From contig NZ_JAUSCC010000073.1 in NCBI RefSeq assembly GCF_030651745.1, forward strand, positions 12,130-76,129: 64,000 nt of DNA, given 5' to 3'. The notes under the pieces were generated by a model. The model saw nothing but the letters and a program-made list of their open reading frames with translations. It ran no database searches and had not been told where the DNA came from. The position numbers and the translations under genes are program-made. Position 1 is the stretch's first letter, and every line of letters starts with the position of its first letter. The stretch is from Methylophaga sp. GTDB lineage: Bacteria; Pseudomonadota; Gammaproteobacteria; Nitrosococcales; Methylophagaceae. Below, piece by piece: positions 52,038 through 61,980 of the stretch.

Positions 52038-55000
52038 TTGACCACAGCTTCTCATCAAATCCGCAGCCTGCTTGAACAAAAGATCCTGATTTTGGATGGT
52101 GGCATGGGCACCATGCTGCAAAGTTACAAATTGAGCGAAGCGGATTTCCGCAGCGAACGGTTTGCCAATCATCCCTGTGATGTTAAAGGCAATAACGATT
52201 TACTGTCCTTGACCCAGCCGCAGATCATTCGGGATATTCATCGGGCTTATTTTGAAGCCGGTGCTGATATTGTCGAAACCAATACCTTTAATGGCACTTC
52301 AATTGCCATGGCGGATTACCAGATGGAACATCTGGTTTATGAACTGAATAAAGTCTCTGCGCAACTGGCCCGTGAAGTGGCTGATGAATTTACTGCCAGC
52401 AACCCCGATAAACCACGTTTTGTCATTGGTGTTTTAGGTCCTACCAATCGTACCGCCAGTATTTCGCCAGATGTAAACAATCCCGGTTTCCGTAATGTGA
52501 GTTTTGATCAGTTAGTCGAAGCCTACCTGGAAGCGATTCGTGGTCTGGTGGATGGCGGCAGTGATTTGCTGTTGGTGGAAACTGTGTTTGATACCTTGAA
52601 TGCCAAGGCTGCGGTGTTTGCTATCGAACAGTATTTTGAACAACATAATGTGCATTTGCCGGTGATGATTTCCGGCACTATTACCGATGCCAGTGGCCGT
52701 ACACTTTCCGGGCAAACCGCTGAAGCCTTCTGGAATTCGCTGTCACATGTGCAACCGATATCGATTGGTCTGAACTGTGCTTTGGGCGCGGAGCAGCTAC
52801 GTCAATACGTTGAAGAATTGTCGAATATCGCCACTACTTACGTTAGTGCCCACCCCAATGCCGGTTTGCCAAATGAGTTTGGTGAATATGATGAATCACC
52901 GGAAGCCATGGCGATTCATATCAAAGAATGGGCTGAAGCCGGATTTTTAAATATTATCGGTGGCTGCTGTGGCACCACGCCGGCACATATCAAAGCTATT
53001 GCCGAAGCTGTCGAAGGTGTCAAACCACGCCAGCGGGTCGAAAATAAACATTATTGTCGTTTAAGTGGTCTGGAACCACTGACCATCACACCGGAAAGCC
53101 TGTTTGTGAATATCGGTGAGCGCACCAATGTGACTGGCTCATTACGCTTTGCCAAACTGATTAAAGAAGGCGATTACGATACTGCGCTGGAAGTTGCCAG
53201 ACAGCAGGTGGAAAACGGCGCGCAGATCATCGATATCAATATGGATGAGGGCATGTTGGATTCGCAGGATGCGATGGTAACTTTCCTTAATCTGGTTGCT
53301 GCCGAGCCTGATATCAGCCGGGTGCCGATTATGATCGACTCCTCTAAATGGGAGATCATCGAAGCCGGTCTGAAATGTATTCAGGGCAAAGGCATCGTCA
53401 ACTCCATCAGCCTGAAAGAGGGCGAGCAGAAATTCATTGAGCAGGCCAAGCTGGTACGTCGTTACGGCGCAGCAGTGATAGTAATGGCATTTGATGAAGA
53501 CGGTCAGGCCGACACCCGGGAACGTAAACGCGAAATCTGTACCCGCAGTTACGAGATCCTCACCGAAAAAGTGCATTTCCCGGCCGAAGATATCATCTTC
53601 GATCCAAATATTTTCGCGGTCGCCACCGGTATTGATGAGCATAACAATTATGCGGTCGACTTTATTGAAGCTACCCGTGATATCAAACAAAGCCTGCCAC
53701 ATGCAATGATCAGTGGCGGTGTTTCCAACGTGTCATTCTCATTCCGTGGTAATAATCCGGTGCGTGAAGCAATTCATGCAGTGTTTCTCTATCACACCAT
53801 CAAAGCCGGCATGGATATGGGGATTGTCAATGCCGGTCAGCTGGCCATTTACGACGATTTACCTGATGAATTACGGGAACGGGTAGAAGACGTTATTTTA
53901 AACCGCCGGCAGGATGCCACTGATCGTTTATTGGAAATCGCTGATAAATACAAAGGCGATGGCAGTGTTGAGAAAAAAGAAGATCTTGAATGGCGCAGTC
54001 TGCCGGTGGTTAAACGGTTGGAATATGCGCTGGTTAAAGGCATCGCCGACTTTGTCGAGGAAGACACCGAGCTGGCGCGTCAGGAATATGCCAAACCGCT
54101 AGAGGTCATTGAAGGGCCGTTAATGGACGGCATGAATGTGGTCGGGGATTTGTTCGGTGAAGGCAAAATGTTTTTACCTCAGGTGGTCAAATCCGCCCGC
54201 GTGATGAAAAAAGCTGTCGCCTATCTGATGCCGTATATCGAGCTGGAAAAAGATGACAGTACCGTCAGCAGCAGTAACGGCAAGATTCTGATGGCCACAG
54301 TGAAAGGTGATGTTCACGATATCGGCAAGAATATTGTCGGTGTGGTGTTGCAGTGTAATAACTTTGAGATTGTAGATCTCGGCGTGATGGTGCCTGCCGT
54401 CAGGATTCTTGAAGTGGCTAAAGCGGAACAGGTCGATATTATCGGCTTGTCAGGTTTGATTACTCCATCGCTGGAAGAAATGGCGCATATGGCCAAGGAA
54501 ATGGAGCGTCTCGGCTTTGAAATTCCCTTAATGATTGGTGGTGCCACCACCTCGCTGATCCATACCGCAGTGAAGATTGACCCTAATTATCATGGTCCGG
54601 TCATTTATGTAAAAGATGCGTCGCGTGCAGTTGGTGTGGCACAGAATCTGGTCAGTAAAATTACCCGTGATGATTTTGTCGACAAAATTAAAACCGACTA
54701 TCAGAGTAAACGTGAGCAGCATAAAGGTCGTAAATCAACGCGGCGTTTACTGACACTCAAACAGGCAAGAGCCAATAAAACCAAGATTGACTGGCCAGCC
54801 TATCAAGCTGTTAAACCGGCTCAAACCGGGATTCAGGTATTTGATGACTATCCCTTGCAGGAGCTGGTGGATCGTATCGACTGGACGCCATTTTTCCAGT
54901 CATGGGAACTCGCCGGCAAATATCCACGTATCCTGACCGATGAAATTGTCGGTGAACATGCCACGCATTTGTTTGAAGATGCGAAAGAAATGCTTAAACA

Positions 55001-55736
55001 AATTGTCGATGAAAAATGGCTGAAAGCACGCGCCGTGATTGGTCTGTTTCCAGCCAACAGTGTTGGTGATGATGATATAGAAATTTATACTGATGACAGC
55101 CGTCAGCAGGTATTAATGAAATTACATTCCTTGCGTCAACAGGCGGAAAAACCACCTGGCCGACCTAATGCGGCATTGGCAGATTTCCTCGCACCGAAAG
55201 ACAGTGGTGTCGAGGATTATATCGGTGCGTTTGCCGTCACTGCAGGTATTGGCATTGACGAACATATTGAACGCTTTGAGGAAGATCATGATGACTACCA
55301 CAGCATCATGTTAAAAGCGCTGGCCGATCGTCTGGCTGAAGCCTTTGCCGAACGTATGCATGAACGGGTACGCAAGGAATTCTGGGGCTACAAAAAAGAT
55401 GAACAACTGGAAAACGAAGATCTGATTGATGAGAAATATCAGGGCATTCGTCCAGCACCCGGTTATCCCGCCTGTCCCGACCATACTGAAAAAGGACTGT
55501 TATGGGACTTGCTGGATGTTGAAAAACGAATTGGTATGACCTTAACGGAAAGCTTTGCCATGTTGCCGACAGCAGCGGTCAGCGGCTTCTATTTTGCCCA
55601 CCCTGAATCACGTTATTTTGGTCTTGGTAAAATCAGTGAAGATCAGGTCAAGGATTATGCAAAACGCAAAAACTGGACACTAGAGTATGCTGAGCGTTGG
55701 TTGGCACCGGCCTTGTCTTATGATGGTGATGACTGA
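52038..55736 (+). CDS. metH: Cobalamin-dependent methionine synthase
   Basis: This 1232-residue enzyme transfers a methyl group from 5-methyl-THF to homocysteine via cob(I)alamin. The homocysteine domain carries zinc ligands in ALGAEQL and [12 protein letters not shown]. The pterin domain includes [18 protein letters not shown]. The B12 cap and Rossmann domain has [20 protein letters not shown] (the DxHxxG His ligand) and MIGGATTS. The C-terminal reactivation domain ends [20 protein letters not shown]. The start is TTG, preceded by AGGAAA 6-7 bases upstream. It is the full-length four-domain form. The MITE-like element upstream could affect its expression. Confidence 0.97.
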   Translation: MTTASHQIRSLLEQKILILDGGMGTMLQSYKLSEADFRSERFANHPCDVKGNNDLLSLTQPQIIRDIHRAYFEAGADIVETNTFNGTSIAMADYQMEHLVYELNKVSAQLAREVADEFTASNPDKPRFVIGVLGPTNRTASISPDVNNPGFRNVSFDQLVEAYLEAIRGLVDGGSDLLLVETVFDTLNAKAAVFAIEQYFEQHNVHLPVMISGTITDASGRTLSGQTAEAFWNSLSHVQPISIGLNCALGAEQLRQYVEELSNIATTYVSAHPNAGLPNEFGEYDESPEAMAIHIKEWAEAGFLNIIGGCCGTTPAHIKAIAEAVEGVKPRQRVENKHYCRLSGLEPLTITPESLFVNIGERTNVTGSLRFAKLIKEGDYDTALEVARQQVENGAQIIDINMDEGMLDSQDAMVTFLNLVAAEPDISRVPIMIDSSKWEIIEAGLKCIQGKGIVNSISLKEGEQKFIEQAKLVRRYGAAVIVMAFDEDGQADTRERKREICTRSYEILTEKVHFPAEDIIFDPNIFAVATGIDEHNNYAVDFIEATRDIKQSLPHAMISGGVSNVSFSFRGNNPVREAIHAVFLYHTIKAGMDMGIVNAGQLAIYDDLPDELRERVEDVILNRRQDATDRLLEIADKYKGDGSVEKKEDLEWRSLPVVKRLEYALVKGIADFVEEDTELARQEYAKPLEVIEGPLMDGMNVVGDLFGEGKMFLPQVVKSARVMKKAVAYLMPYIELEKDDSTVSSSNGKILMATVKGDVHDIGKNIVGVVLQCNNFEIVDLGVMVPAVRILEVAKAEQVDIIGLSGLITPSLEEMAHMAKEMERLGFEIPLMIGGATTSLIHTAVKIDPNYHGPVIYVKDASRAVGVAQNLVSKITRDDFVDKIKTDYQSKREQHKGRKSTRRLLTLKQARANKTKIDWPAYQAVKPAQTGIQVFDDYPLQELVDRIDWTPFFQSWELAGKYPRILTDEIVGEHATHLFEDAKEMLKQIVDEKWLKARAVIGLFPANSVGDDDIEIYTDDSRQQVLMKLHSLRQQAEKPPGRPNAALADFLAPKDSGVEDYIGAFAVTAGIGIDEHIERFEEDHDDYHSIMLKALADRLAEAFAERMHERVRKEFWGYKKDEQLENEDLIDEKYQGIRPAPGYPACPDHTEKGLLWDLLDVEKRIGMTLTESFAMLPTAAVSGFYFAHPESRYFGLGKISEDQVKDYAKRKNWTLEYAERWLAPALSYDGDD

Positions 55737-55816
55737 TGTTGAAACCACAAAAACCATTCTCTAAAGTGTGGTGTGTGTCAGTCAATACAACCATTAAAAG
55801 TTGAGGGTGTGTCACC

Positions 55817-56020
55817 ATGCATGAAGAAATCGTCGATTTACAAACCCGTATGGCGTTTCAGGACGGGGTTATCGAGCAACTGAACCAGGTGGTCACTGAT
55901 CAGCAACAGCAAATTGATCGATTGGAACGTCGCATGGAAAAACTGCTTGGTCAGGTGGAAGCGCTGCAAGCCGATCAATTGGTTCAGCAGGCGGAAGAAC
56001 CGCCGCCACCTCATTATTAA
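55817..56020 (+). CDS. slyX: SlyX family protein
   Basis: This 67-residue protein is a coiled-coil (VDLQTRMAFQDGVIEQLNQV, then VTDQQQQIDRLERRMEKLLG) that ends PPPPHY, the classic SlyX C-terminus. SlyX is widespread in Gammaproteobacteria but has no known biochemical function. GAGGGTG precedes the ATG. The gene lies between metH and tmcA, 15 bp before tmcA. Confidence 0.92.
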   Translation: MHEEIVDLQTRMAFQDGVIEQLNQVVTDQQQQIDRLERRMEKLLGQVEALQADQLVQQAEEPPPPHY

Positions 56021-56035
56021 ACTTCCCGAGGGTTA

Positions 56036-58069
56036 ATGACGTTGAGTCTGCCATTACGCCGCTGCCTGCTGGTTAAAGGCGATGTGCAACTTTGTCATCA
56101 AACCGTTGAAGCCTTATTGGCCGTCTGGCAAACCACAGAGCATATCTGGCTGACGCATTCTTCTCAGGTTTCTGCCGGTAAATATGCTCAGAAACAAGCT
56201 CGTCAATTTCTCGGCCGTGAATTTGATGTAGTGGTTTTTGACGCGTTGCAGGAGTTTAACGCTGACAGCTTCGCTGCCATTATCGGCACTCTGCGTGCTG
56301 GTGGAATTCTGGTTATGCTGTTGCCAGAAACCAATCCGGGATCTAACTGGTATCAGCGATTTGAACTGATTGTCGAACGTTATCTGATGGATTTCGCGGA
56401 ATTTCATCACTGGTTACCGGGTCAGATTTTGCCAATGGATTTTCGACCAGAAAAGCATGCGGCATCCGCTGCGTTTAAACTCACAGTTGATCAACAGAAT
56501 GCATTAAGTCTGTTGCACAAAACGGCATTTGGTCATCGACGTCGACCTTTGGTGATTACATCTGACAGAGGACGCGGCAAAACTGCTTTGTTGGGCATTG
56601 CCGCTGCAGAGTTGCTCAGACAGGGCAAACAAAAGATCGTAGTCACGGCACCCAGTTATGCCAGTGTCGATACCTTGTTTAAACATGCTGCTAAAGAACT
56701 GGCAGATGCCCAGTTAGGCCATGGACAACTATTCTGGAATGAGTGTGAGATTCAGTTTGTTGCACCAGATGCTCTGCTGGAAAACGAACTCGAGGCGGAT
56801 GTATTGCTGGTCGATGAAGCTGCTGCTTTGACCTTGCCGATGTTAACGCTGATGTTGCAGCGCTATTCACGCATCATTTTTGCAACGACTTTGCATGGTT
56901 ACGAGGGCAGTGGACGTGGATTTAAACTGCAGTTCCAGCAGATTCTTGAGCAGCACTCACCGGGGTGGCGGCAGATTGAATTAATCCAGCCAGTGCGTTG
57001 GGATCTGGGTGACGTGTTGGAGCAATTCAGCTTTGAACTGTGTTTACTGGACGCCGAGCCAATTGCCGAAGAGTTGATTGTTGATCTTGGTATCGATCGA
57101 CTACAGGTAAAAAAACTGACAGCGGCAGAATTATTACACGACGAAGTCTTGTTGAGACAGTGTTTTGGGCTGATGGTTATGGCGCATTACCGTACTCGAC
57201 CTTCCGATCTGCAAATGCTGTTGGATCGTGAAGATATGTGGTTACTTGGAGTGTTTAATCAACAGCAACTGGTTGCCAGTGTCTGGTTGGCGGTCGAAGG
57301 CCCGATTAACCCACGACTGGCTGCAGCGGTATTTGCCGGTGAACGCCGATTAAATGGTCATCTGCTGCCACAAACCTTGCTGGCACACTCCGGTATCAGC
57401 ATCGCCGGTGAATATCATTATCAGAGAATTGTACGAATTGCTGTCCATCCTGCATTGCAGAATCGTGGCATTGGCAAGTATTTATTAAATGCTGTGACAG
57501 GTCATTTACCGGAAAACACTGACATATTAGGTTGCAGTTTTGCTGCAAGTGAGACGCTGCTGCGGTTTTGGCAAAACAGTGATTATCGATTATTGCGGGT
57601 GGGGGCTCACAGTGACCATGTCAGTGGTCGCCATGCTGCGATTCTGGCAAAACCAGTCAGTGAAGCTGGTCAACAATTGGTTGAGCAAACCCAGCAACGA
57701 CTTATTCAGCAGTGGCCTGAGTTATTGCACGGCCAGTTATCCCATCTGGAAAGCGGGTTGATACCAATACTGACGCAAATGCTGCCAGAATCAGAATTGC
57801 CACTTAGTGCGATTGATGAAGAAGAAATTACTGCTTTTGCTTTCCAGAAACGCCATTACGATGCATGTCAGATAGCCATTCGGAAGTTTGTGTTGAACTG
57901 CGTGGCGCAGCAGCGATTTTTATCAATGCCGTCATTATTGCAATCGATCTGCTTACGATTTGTTTTGCAGCAGCAACCGATAGCAGTAGTCTGCAGGCAA
58001 CTTAATCTCAAAGGTAAACAGGAACTGCTTGGACAGTTACGCGAGGCAATACGTGTTTTATTGCTCTGA
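56036..58069 (+). CDS. tmcA: tRNA(Met) cytidine acetyltransferase
   Basis: This 677-residue enzyme acetylates the wobble cytidine (C34) of elongator tRNA-Met, preventing misreading of AUA. An N-terminal DUF1726-like domain leads to an RNA helicase-type ATPase with Walker A TSDRGRGKTALLGIAAAELL and Walker B ADVLLVDEAAALTLP. The GNAT acetyltransferase part has RIAVHPALQNRGIGKYLLNA near residues 465-485, and a C-terminal helical tRNA-binding region ends the protein. It starts at the ATG at 56036 after GAGGGTTA. Confidence 0.95.
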   Translation: MTLSLPLRRCLLVKGDVQLCHQTVEALLAVWQTTEHIWLTHSSQVSAGKYAQKQARQFLGREFDVVVFDALQEFNADSFAAIIGTLRAGGILVMLLPETNPGSNWYQRFELIVERYLMDFAEFHHWLPGQILPMDFRPEKHAASAAFKLTVDQQNALSLLHKTAFGHRRRPLVITSDRGRGKTALLGIAAAELLRQGKQKIVVTAPSYASVDTLFKHAAKELADAQLGHGQLFWNECEIQFVAPDALLENELEADVLLVDEAAALTLPMLTLMLQRYSRIIFATTLHGYEGSGRGFKLQFQQILEQHSPGWRQIELIQPVRWDLGDVLEQFSFELCLLDAEPIAEELIVDLGIDRLQVKKLTAAELLHDEVLLRQCFGLMVMAHYRTRPSDLQMLLDREDMWLLGVFNQQQLVASVWLAVEGPINPRLAAAVFAGERRLNGHLLPQTLLAHSGISIAGEYHYQRIVRIAVHPALQNRGIGKYLLNAVTGHLPENTDILGCSFAASETLLRFWQNSDYRLLRVGAHSDHVSGRHAAILAKPVSEAGQQLVEQTQQRLIQQWPELLHGQLSHLESGLIPILTQMLPESELPLSAIDEEEITAFAFQKRHYDACQIAIRKFVLNCVAQQRFLSMPSLLQSICLRFVLQQQPIAVVCRQLNLKGKQELLGQLREAIRVLLL

Positions 58070-58402
58070 AACCAGGTAAAGATTTCCCAGCTCATCAATT
58101 TCTGTCTGCAGGGCTGTCAGACTCTGTCCACGGCAAGGACCGGAAATACAATATCCTTCTTCCAAAGTAAATAACGCGCCATGGGTGGAACATTGAATAT
58201 GAGTTTCTTCCAGCGATAAAAACTTGTCTGGCTGCCAGTTCAGTGGAATGCCCAAATGCGGACAATGATTCAGATAGGCACGAATCTGCTTGCCTTGTCG
58301 AAGTACGACAATGTCCAGTTCTACTTCATCTAATGGAATTTGAAAGCCATAGCTTTGATGGTCTTTCAGATCTTTGATATGACAAACTAATTTTTTCATC
58401 AT
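58058..58402 (-). CDS. Rieske [2Fe-2S] ferredoxin-like protein
   Basis: This 114-residue cytosolic protein carries the two Rieske half-motifs: CPHLG near residue 47 and CSTHGALF near 71. These give Cys-His ligand pairs for a [2Fe-2S] cluster. It has no signal peptide, so it is a soluble Rieske ferredoxin rather than a cytochrome bc1 subunit. It overlaps the kinase gene by ATGA and converges with tmcA, overlapping its 3' end by 12 bp. The electron partner is unknown. Confidence 0.88.
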   Translation of the reverse strand: MMKKLVCHIKDLKDHQSYGFQIPLDEVELDIVVLRQGKQIRAYLNHCPHLGIPLNWQPDKFLSLEETHIQCSTHGALFTLEEGYCISGPCRGQSLTALQTEIDELGNLYLVSEQ

Positions 58403-59259
58403 GAGTTAACGAGATTTTCAAAACCGTATTGCTGACATTTTCTGGCGGCTAGCCGACCGGCAAATTGCAGACTGTCGTTCAGGCTTTTTTGTGTTAGCAA
58501 ACTATCGATCATACCGGCATTGAACGTATCGCCAGCTCCTAGCGTATCAACGATATGATCAATTTTTGCTGCAGCTGAATAAATCATTTCACCATTTTGC
58601 CAGCCATAAGCGCCCTGATCGCCCCAAGTGCAGGTTGCCTGGCGGGAACTGCCAAGATCGACGAACAAATCCCGTGCAGAATGATAGCCTTTTGCCTCAG
58701 CATAGTGTTTGGAGAAAAACAGCCAGTCTGCCAAATCGAACAAACTCGTAATATCATCACGAGGTTTTTCAATTTCAACGGAGATAGGCACATTTGGAGC
58801 ATTTTGACCGCAATATCGCAGAATTTTATCCAGCTCAGTAATATTCCGACCTTCAAAATGCAGCCAGTCAAACAAACTCAGGTCGATCTGTTGAAAGCTG
58901 GTAAAACTTAATTCCGGGCAATCACGGTGATGCACGATAGTGCGACTGCCAGTTTGACGATTCAACGTAATATAAGAAGTTGGCATTTTGCCTTGATTCA
59001 GACGAGGGCAAAACTGTGTATTAATCTTATAGCGATTTAGATCGGCTTCGATAATATGCCCGTCAGCTTCATCAATTAAGGTTGCCGCCAAATAACTTTG
59101 ATGGCCCAGCTGACTCAATACACAAAGGGTGTTGCTGGCATTACCACCACGGCTGATGCGTTGTGATAATGCCCGAACTTCATCATCTTCAGCCGGATAA
59201 CTGGCAACTTCGTTGATAATATCCAGCGTAGCAATGCCGGTGGCCAGAATAACTGCCAT
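58399..59259 (-). CDS. PfkB family kinase, ketohexokinase-like
   Basis: This 286-residue ribokinase-fold sugar kinase begins GIATLDIINEVASYPAEDDE, followed by RALSQRISRGGNASNTLCVL, which closely recalls eukaryotic ketohexokinase. The catalytic Asp lies in the C-terminal signature DTLGAGDTFNAGMIDSLL. A fructose or other ketose substrate is likely, with ATP as donor. It lies between adk and a Rieske ferredoxin gene, overlapping the latter by ATGA. That Rieske-kinase coupling has no obvious pathway meaning to me. The family is firm; the substrate is inferred. Confidence 0.85.
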   Translation of the reverse strand: MAVILATGIATLDIINEVASYPAEDDEVRALSQRISRGGNASNTLCVLSQLGHQSYLAATLIDEADGHIIEADLNRYKINTQFCPRLNQGKMPTSYITLNRQTGSRTIVHHRDCPELSFTSFQQIDLSLFDWLHFEGRNITELDKILRYCGQNAPNVPISVEIEKPRDDITSLFDLADWLFFSKHYAEAKGYHSARDLFVDLGSSRQATCTWGDQGAYGWQNGEMIYSAAAKIDHIVDTLGAGDTFNAGMIDSLLTQKSLNDSLQFAGRLAARKCQQYGFENLVNS

Positions 59260-59273
59260 CGTGCTAATACAGA

Positions 59274-59921
59274 TCAGATGTCGTCGAAAATAGCACCGAC
59301 TGCATCGGTGATGGCATCAATATCACCGGTACCTTTAATGGTGTGCAGCTTGTTTTGCTGTTGATAAAAACCGACCAGTGGCGCGGTTTGCTCTTCATAA
59401 ACTTTCAAACGATTTTCGATGGTGGTTTCGTTATCATCCTGACGCTGGAATAATTCACCGCCACAGTTATCACAGACACCTTCTTCAGCCGGTGGCGATA
59501 AATGTACGTTAAAAATGGCGCCACAATCTTTACAGGTACGACGGCCGGTTAAACGTTGCATCAGCTCATTGAATGGCACATCCAGCAACACCACACCTTG
59601 TAATGGTTGGCCCAAATCAGCAAGCATTTGATCCAGTGCTTCGGCTTGAGCAATATTGCGGGGGAAACCATCGAGGATATAACCATTCTTGGCATCATCG
59701 TGGGTTAAACGTTCGCGGATAAGGCCAATCACGATTTCATCAGATACCAGAGCACCGGCATCCATGGCGGATTTAGCTTGTTTACCCAACTCAGAACCTG
59801 CGGTGACGGCAGCACGCAGCAGATCGCCGGTTGAAATTTGGGGGATATCGAATTTTTTCGATAGAAAAACACCCTGAGTGCCTTTACCGGAACCCGGCGC
59901 GCCAAGTAATACTGTTCTCAT
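59274..59921 (-). CDS. adk: Adenylate kinase
   Basis: This 215-residue enzyme balances AMP, ADP and ATP. The P-loop is GAPGSGKGT at residues 7-15, then ISTGDLLRAAV, DGFPRNIAQAEAL and the lid. The lid carries Cys pairs CKDCGAIF and CDNCGGELF, which should bind zinc. Zinc-lid Adk is more usual in Gram-positive bacteria; E. coli Adk lacks these cysteines. The length is normal. It is upstream of the ketohexokinase-like gene with a 14-bp gap. Confidence 0.96.
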   Translation of the reverse strand: MRTVLLGAPGSGKGTQGVFLSKKFDIPQISTGDLLRAAVTAGSELGKQAKSAMDAGALVSDEIVIGLIRERLTHDDAKNGYILDGFPRNIAQAEALDQMLADLGQPLQGVVLLDVPFNELMQRLTGRRTCKDCGAIFNVHLSPPAEEGVCDNCGGELFQRQDDNETTIENRLKVYEEQTAPLVGFYQQQNKLHTIKGTGDIDAITDAVGAIFDDI

Positions 59922-59962
59922 GTTTGCCTCTTACTAGTTTGCTGTTCGTTTAAGTTAGATTT

Positions 59963-60802
59963 TTATAATAAGTTTGCTGCCAAATGCTCTAATTGTATGG
60001 CGACTTTACGTAATAACGGTGGAATTATTTCAGGGGACAACCCCAATCTTTCCCATGCCACAGGATCAAGTGGTGGTACATGCATATCCCCACTGTGACC
60101 AAAAGGTACGGCGCTGACCATCACATCAGCAACATGCACAATGCAGACTTCTACTGCATAGCCTGATGCCACAGGTTGATGATGGTGTCTGGCTACAAAC
60201 CCTAATGACTCGGGTAAGCGCCACGCTTGAATTAACGCTTCACCTGCTTCGGTATGATCAAAACCGATCACCCGTTTTTCTGCCAGATGTAAAACCTCAT
60301 GGCCAAAGCGGGCGCTTTTGATCGATTCAGCCGCCAGCTCAGGCACCGACTGATACAACACCAGGCTACCGATATTGTGTAACAGTCCTGCAATCAGATA
60401 CTGCTCACTTTGTTTATGTCCTGCAGCTTCAGCCAGTAATTTGGCGCAGATAGCACAAGCCAGGCTGTGTCGCCAGAAGGTATTCATTTCAATCAGTGTT
60501 TTGGGAATACCAGTAAAAGCATTGACCACAGAGGTTGCCAGAACCAGATGGGTCAGCTCACGGATCCCGATAACGGTAATGGCTCGGGAAATGGTGTTGA
60601 TTTGCGATGGAAAACCGTAAAACGGGCTGTTCACGATTTTTAATAAACGTGTGGTCAGCGCGGGATCGGTATTGATGACTTTACTGATATCGCCAATCGC
60701 ACTATCAGGATCATTAATTAATTCATCCAACCGCGCATAGGTACTGGGCGGCGAGACCAGTTCCAGGGATTTATTGACCAGTGATTGCGCGGTTAGAGCC
60801 AT
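59963..60802 (-). CDS. HDOD domain protein
   Basis: This 279-residue protein has an HDOD domain over about residues 18-215 (SPPSTYARLDELINDPDSAI, NSPFYGFPSQINTISRAITV and AGLLHNIGSLVLYQSVPEL). HDOD proteins are non-catalytic HD-fold scaffolds that take part in signalling, motility or stress. It has no GGDEF, EAL or receiver part. Its start overlaps the upstream 53-codon gene by 10 bases, so the two are probably co-translated with the SppA-like gene. The function is unknown. Confidence 0.88.
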   Translation of the reverse strand: MALTAQSLVNKSLELVSPPSTYARLDELINDPDSAIGDISKVINTDPALTTRLLKIVNSPFYGFPSQINTISRAITVIGIRELTHLVLATSVVNAFTGIPKTLIEMNTFWRHSLACAICAKLLAEAAGHKQSEQYLIAGLLHNIGSLVLYQSVPELAAESIKSARFGHEVLHLAEKRVIGFDHTEAGEALIQAWRLPESLGFVARHHHQPVASGYAVEVCIVHVADVMVSAVPFGHSGDMHVPPLDPVAWERLGLSPEIIPPLLRKVAIQLEHLAANLL

Positions 60803-60954
60803 GCTGTATCCGGTTCATCAGGGGTGAGTTTTTCTAATGATGCCTCTTTGAATAACAAGGCAATCAAAGGATGGTTCATATCAGCATAGCGAAACAATTC
60901 CTGACGTTCGGCCAGCGCCTTTGCTGCTAGTTCATCATGATGGCCGCTTGTCAT
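60793..60954 (-). CDS. 53-residue protein between sppA and the HDOD gene
   Basis: A 54-codon frame begins with ATG at 60954, overlapping the sppA stop as TAATG, and ends with TAA at 60793 inside the HDOD start. The product MTSGHHDELAAKALAERQEL (then FRYADMNHPLIALLFKEASL, ending TPDEPDTAWL) is helical and acidic with no Cys. The tight overlaps on both sides, with codons that read as protein, make it a real coupled gene rather than chance. I recognise no family. Confidence 0.7.
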   Translation of the reverse strand: MTSGHHDELAAKALAERQELFRYADMNHPLIALLFKEASLEKLTPDEPDTAWL

Positions 60955-61937
60955 TAGCGCAGATTCCAATACTGACTGCTGATCAATGCTTCGCTGATTT
61001 TGACTCCCAGACTGCCGGCAAAGCGATCCAGATAGCTAGGACGAGGCGTGTAATCAACAATTTCTTCGGCACCAATTATATCTCTGGCAACCGTGCTGCT
61101 ATTGGCAAGACCGTCAACCAGGCCCAACTCAAGCGCTTGTTCACCGGACCAGAATAAACCAGAGAAAATCTCATCATTATTTTTCAAGCGTTCACCACGA
61201 CCAGTTTTGACTACATCAATGAACTGCTGATGAATGTTATTAAGCATTTCATGCGCATGATCAACATCATCCTGTTTTAACGGCATAAACGGATCAAGGA
61301 AAGATTTATTTTGACCGGCAGTTAACGAACGTCTTTCAACGCCAAGTTTATCCATTGCTTCGGTAAAACCAAAACTATCCATACGTACGCCAATGGAACC
61401 GACAATACTGGCTTTGTCTGCATAAATTTCATCAGCAGCAACCGCGATGTAATACCCCCCAGAGGCACATACATCCTGAATGACGGCATAGACAGGGAAG
61501 TCGGGACGTGTTGCCCGCAGCCGAGTAATTTCATCATTGATAACGCCCGATTGAACCGGACTGCCGCCAGGTGTGTTCATGCGCAGGATCAAGCCTTTGG
61601 CCTGTGGGCTTTCAAATGCATCGCGAATACCGGTCACAATGCGATCTGCACTGGCTTCAGTGTTTGGTGCGATCACGCCGCTTACTTCAACCAAAGCGGT
61701 ATGGGCTCCTGATGGTAACGAGGAACCACCGAAAGGTCTGGTGACAAGAAAAATGGCAACCAGGTAAAGCAGGATTAAAAATTTGAACAGATAACCCCAG
61801 CGACGTGAGGCGCGTTGTTCTTTTATGGCAGCAAAAGCAAGATCTTGTAAAAGTTTGCGTTCCCATTTGTCGTTTTGCGATGCATCATTTTGAGGTTCTT
61901 GCTTGTGTTCCGGTGGGAAGTCGCCAAAAGTTGCCAT
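60954..61937 (-). CDS. sppA: Signal peptide peptidase SppA-like (S49 family)
   Basis: This 327-residue inner-membrane protease has one N-terminal TM helix (LFKFLILLYLVAIFLV, near 47-65). A single S49 domain has the nucleophile Ser in VCASGGYYIAVAADEIYADK and the Lys base in the ADKASIVGSIGV stretch. The substrate-channel region GLILRMNTPGGSPVQSG follows the family pattern. It degrades signal peptides and membrane protein remnants. It is the half-size, single-domain form, like SohB or SppA of Bacillus, and is coupled to the 53-codon gene. Confidence 0.93.
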   Translation of the reverse strand: MATFGDFPPEHKQEPQNDASQNDKWERKLLQDLAFAAIKEQRASRRWGYLFKFLILLYLVAIFLVTRPFGGSSLPSGAHTALVEVSGVIAPNTEASADRIVTGIRDAFESPQAKGLILRMNTPGGSPVQSGVINDEITRLRATRPDFPVYAVIQDVCASGGYYIAVAADEIYADKASIVGSIGVRMDSFGFTEAMDKLGVERRSLTAGQNKSFLDPFMPLKQDDVDHAHEMLNNIHQQFIDVVKTGRGERLKNNDEIFSGLFWSGEQALELGLVDGLANSSTVARDIIGAEEIVDYTPRPSYLDRFAGSLGVKISEALISSQYWNLR

Positions 61938-61980
61938 TATGTTTCATCCTGAACAGTAAAGTGAGTGGGTGACATCATAA

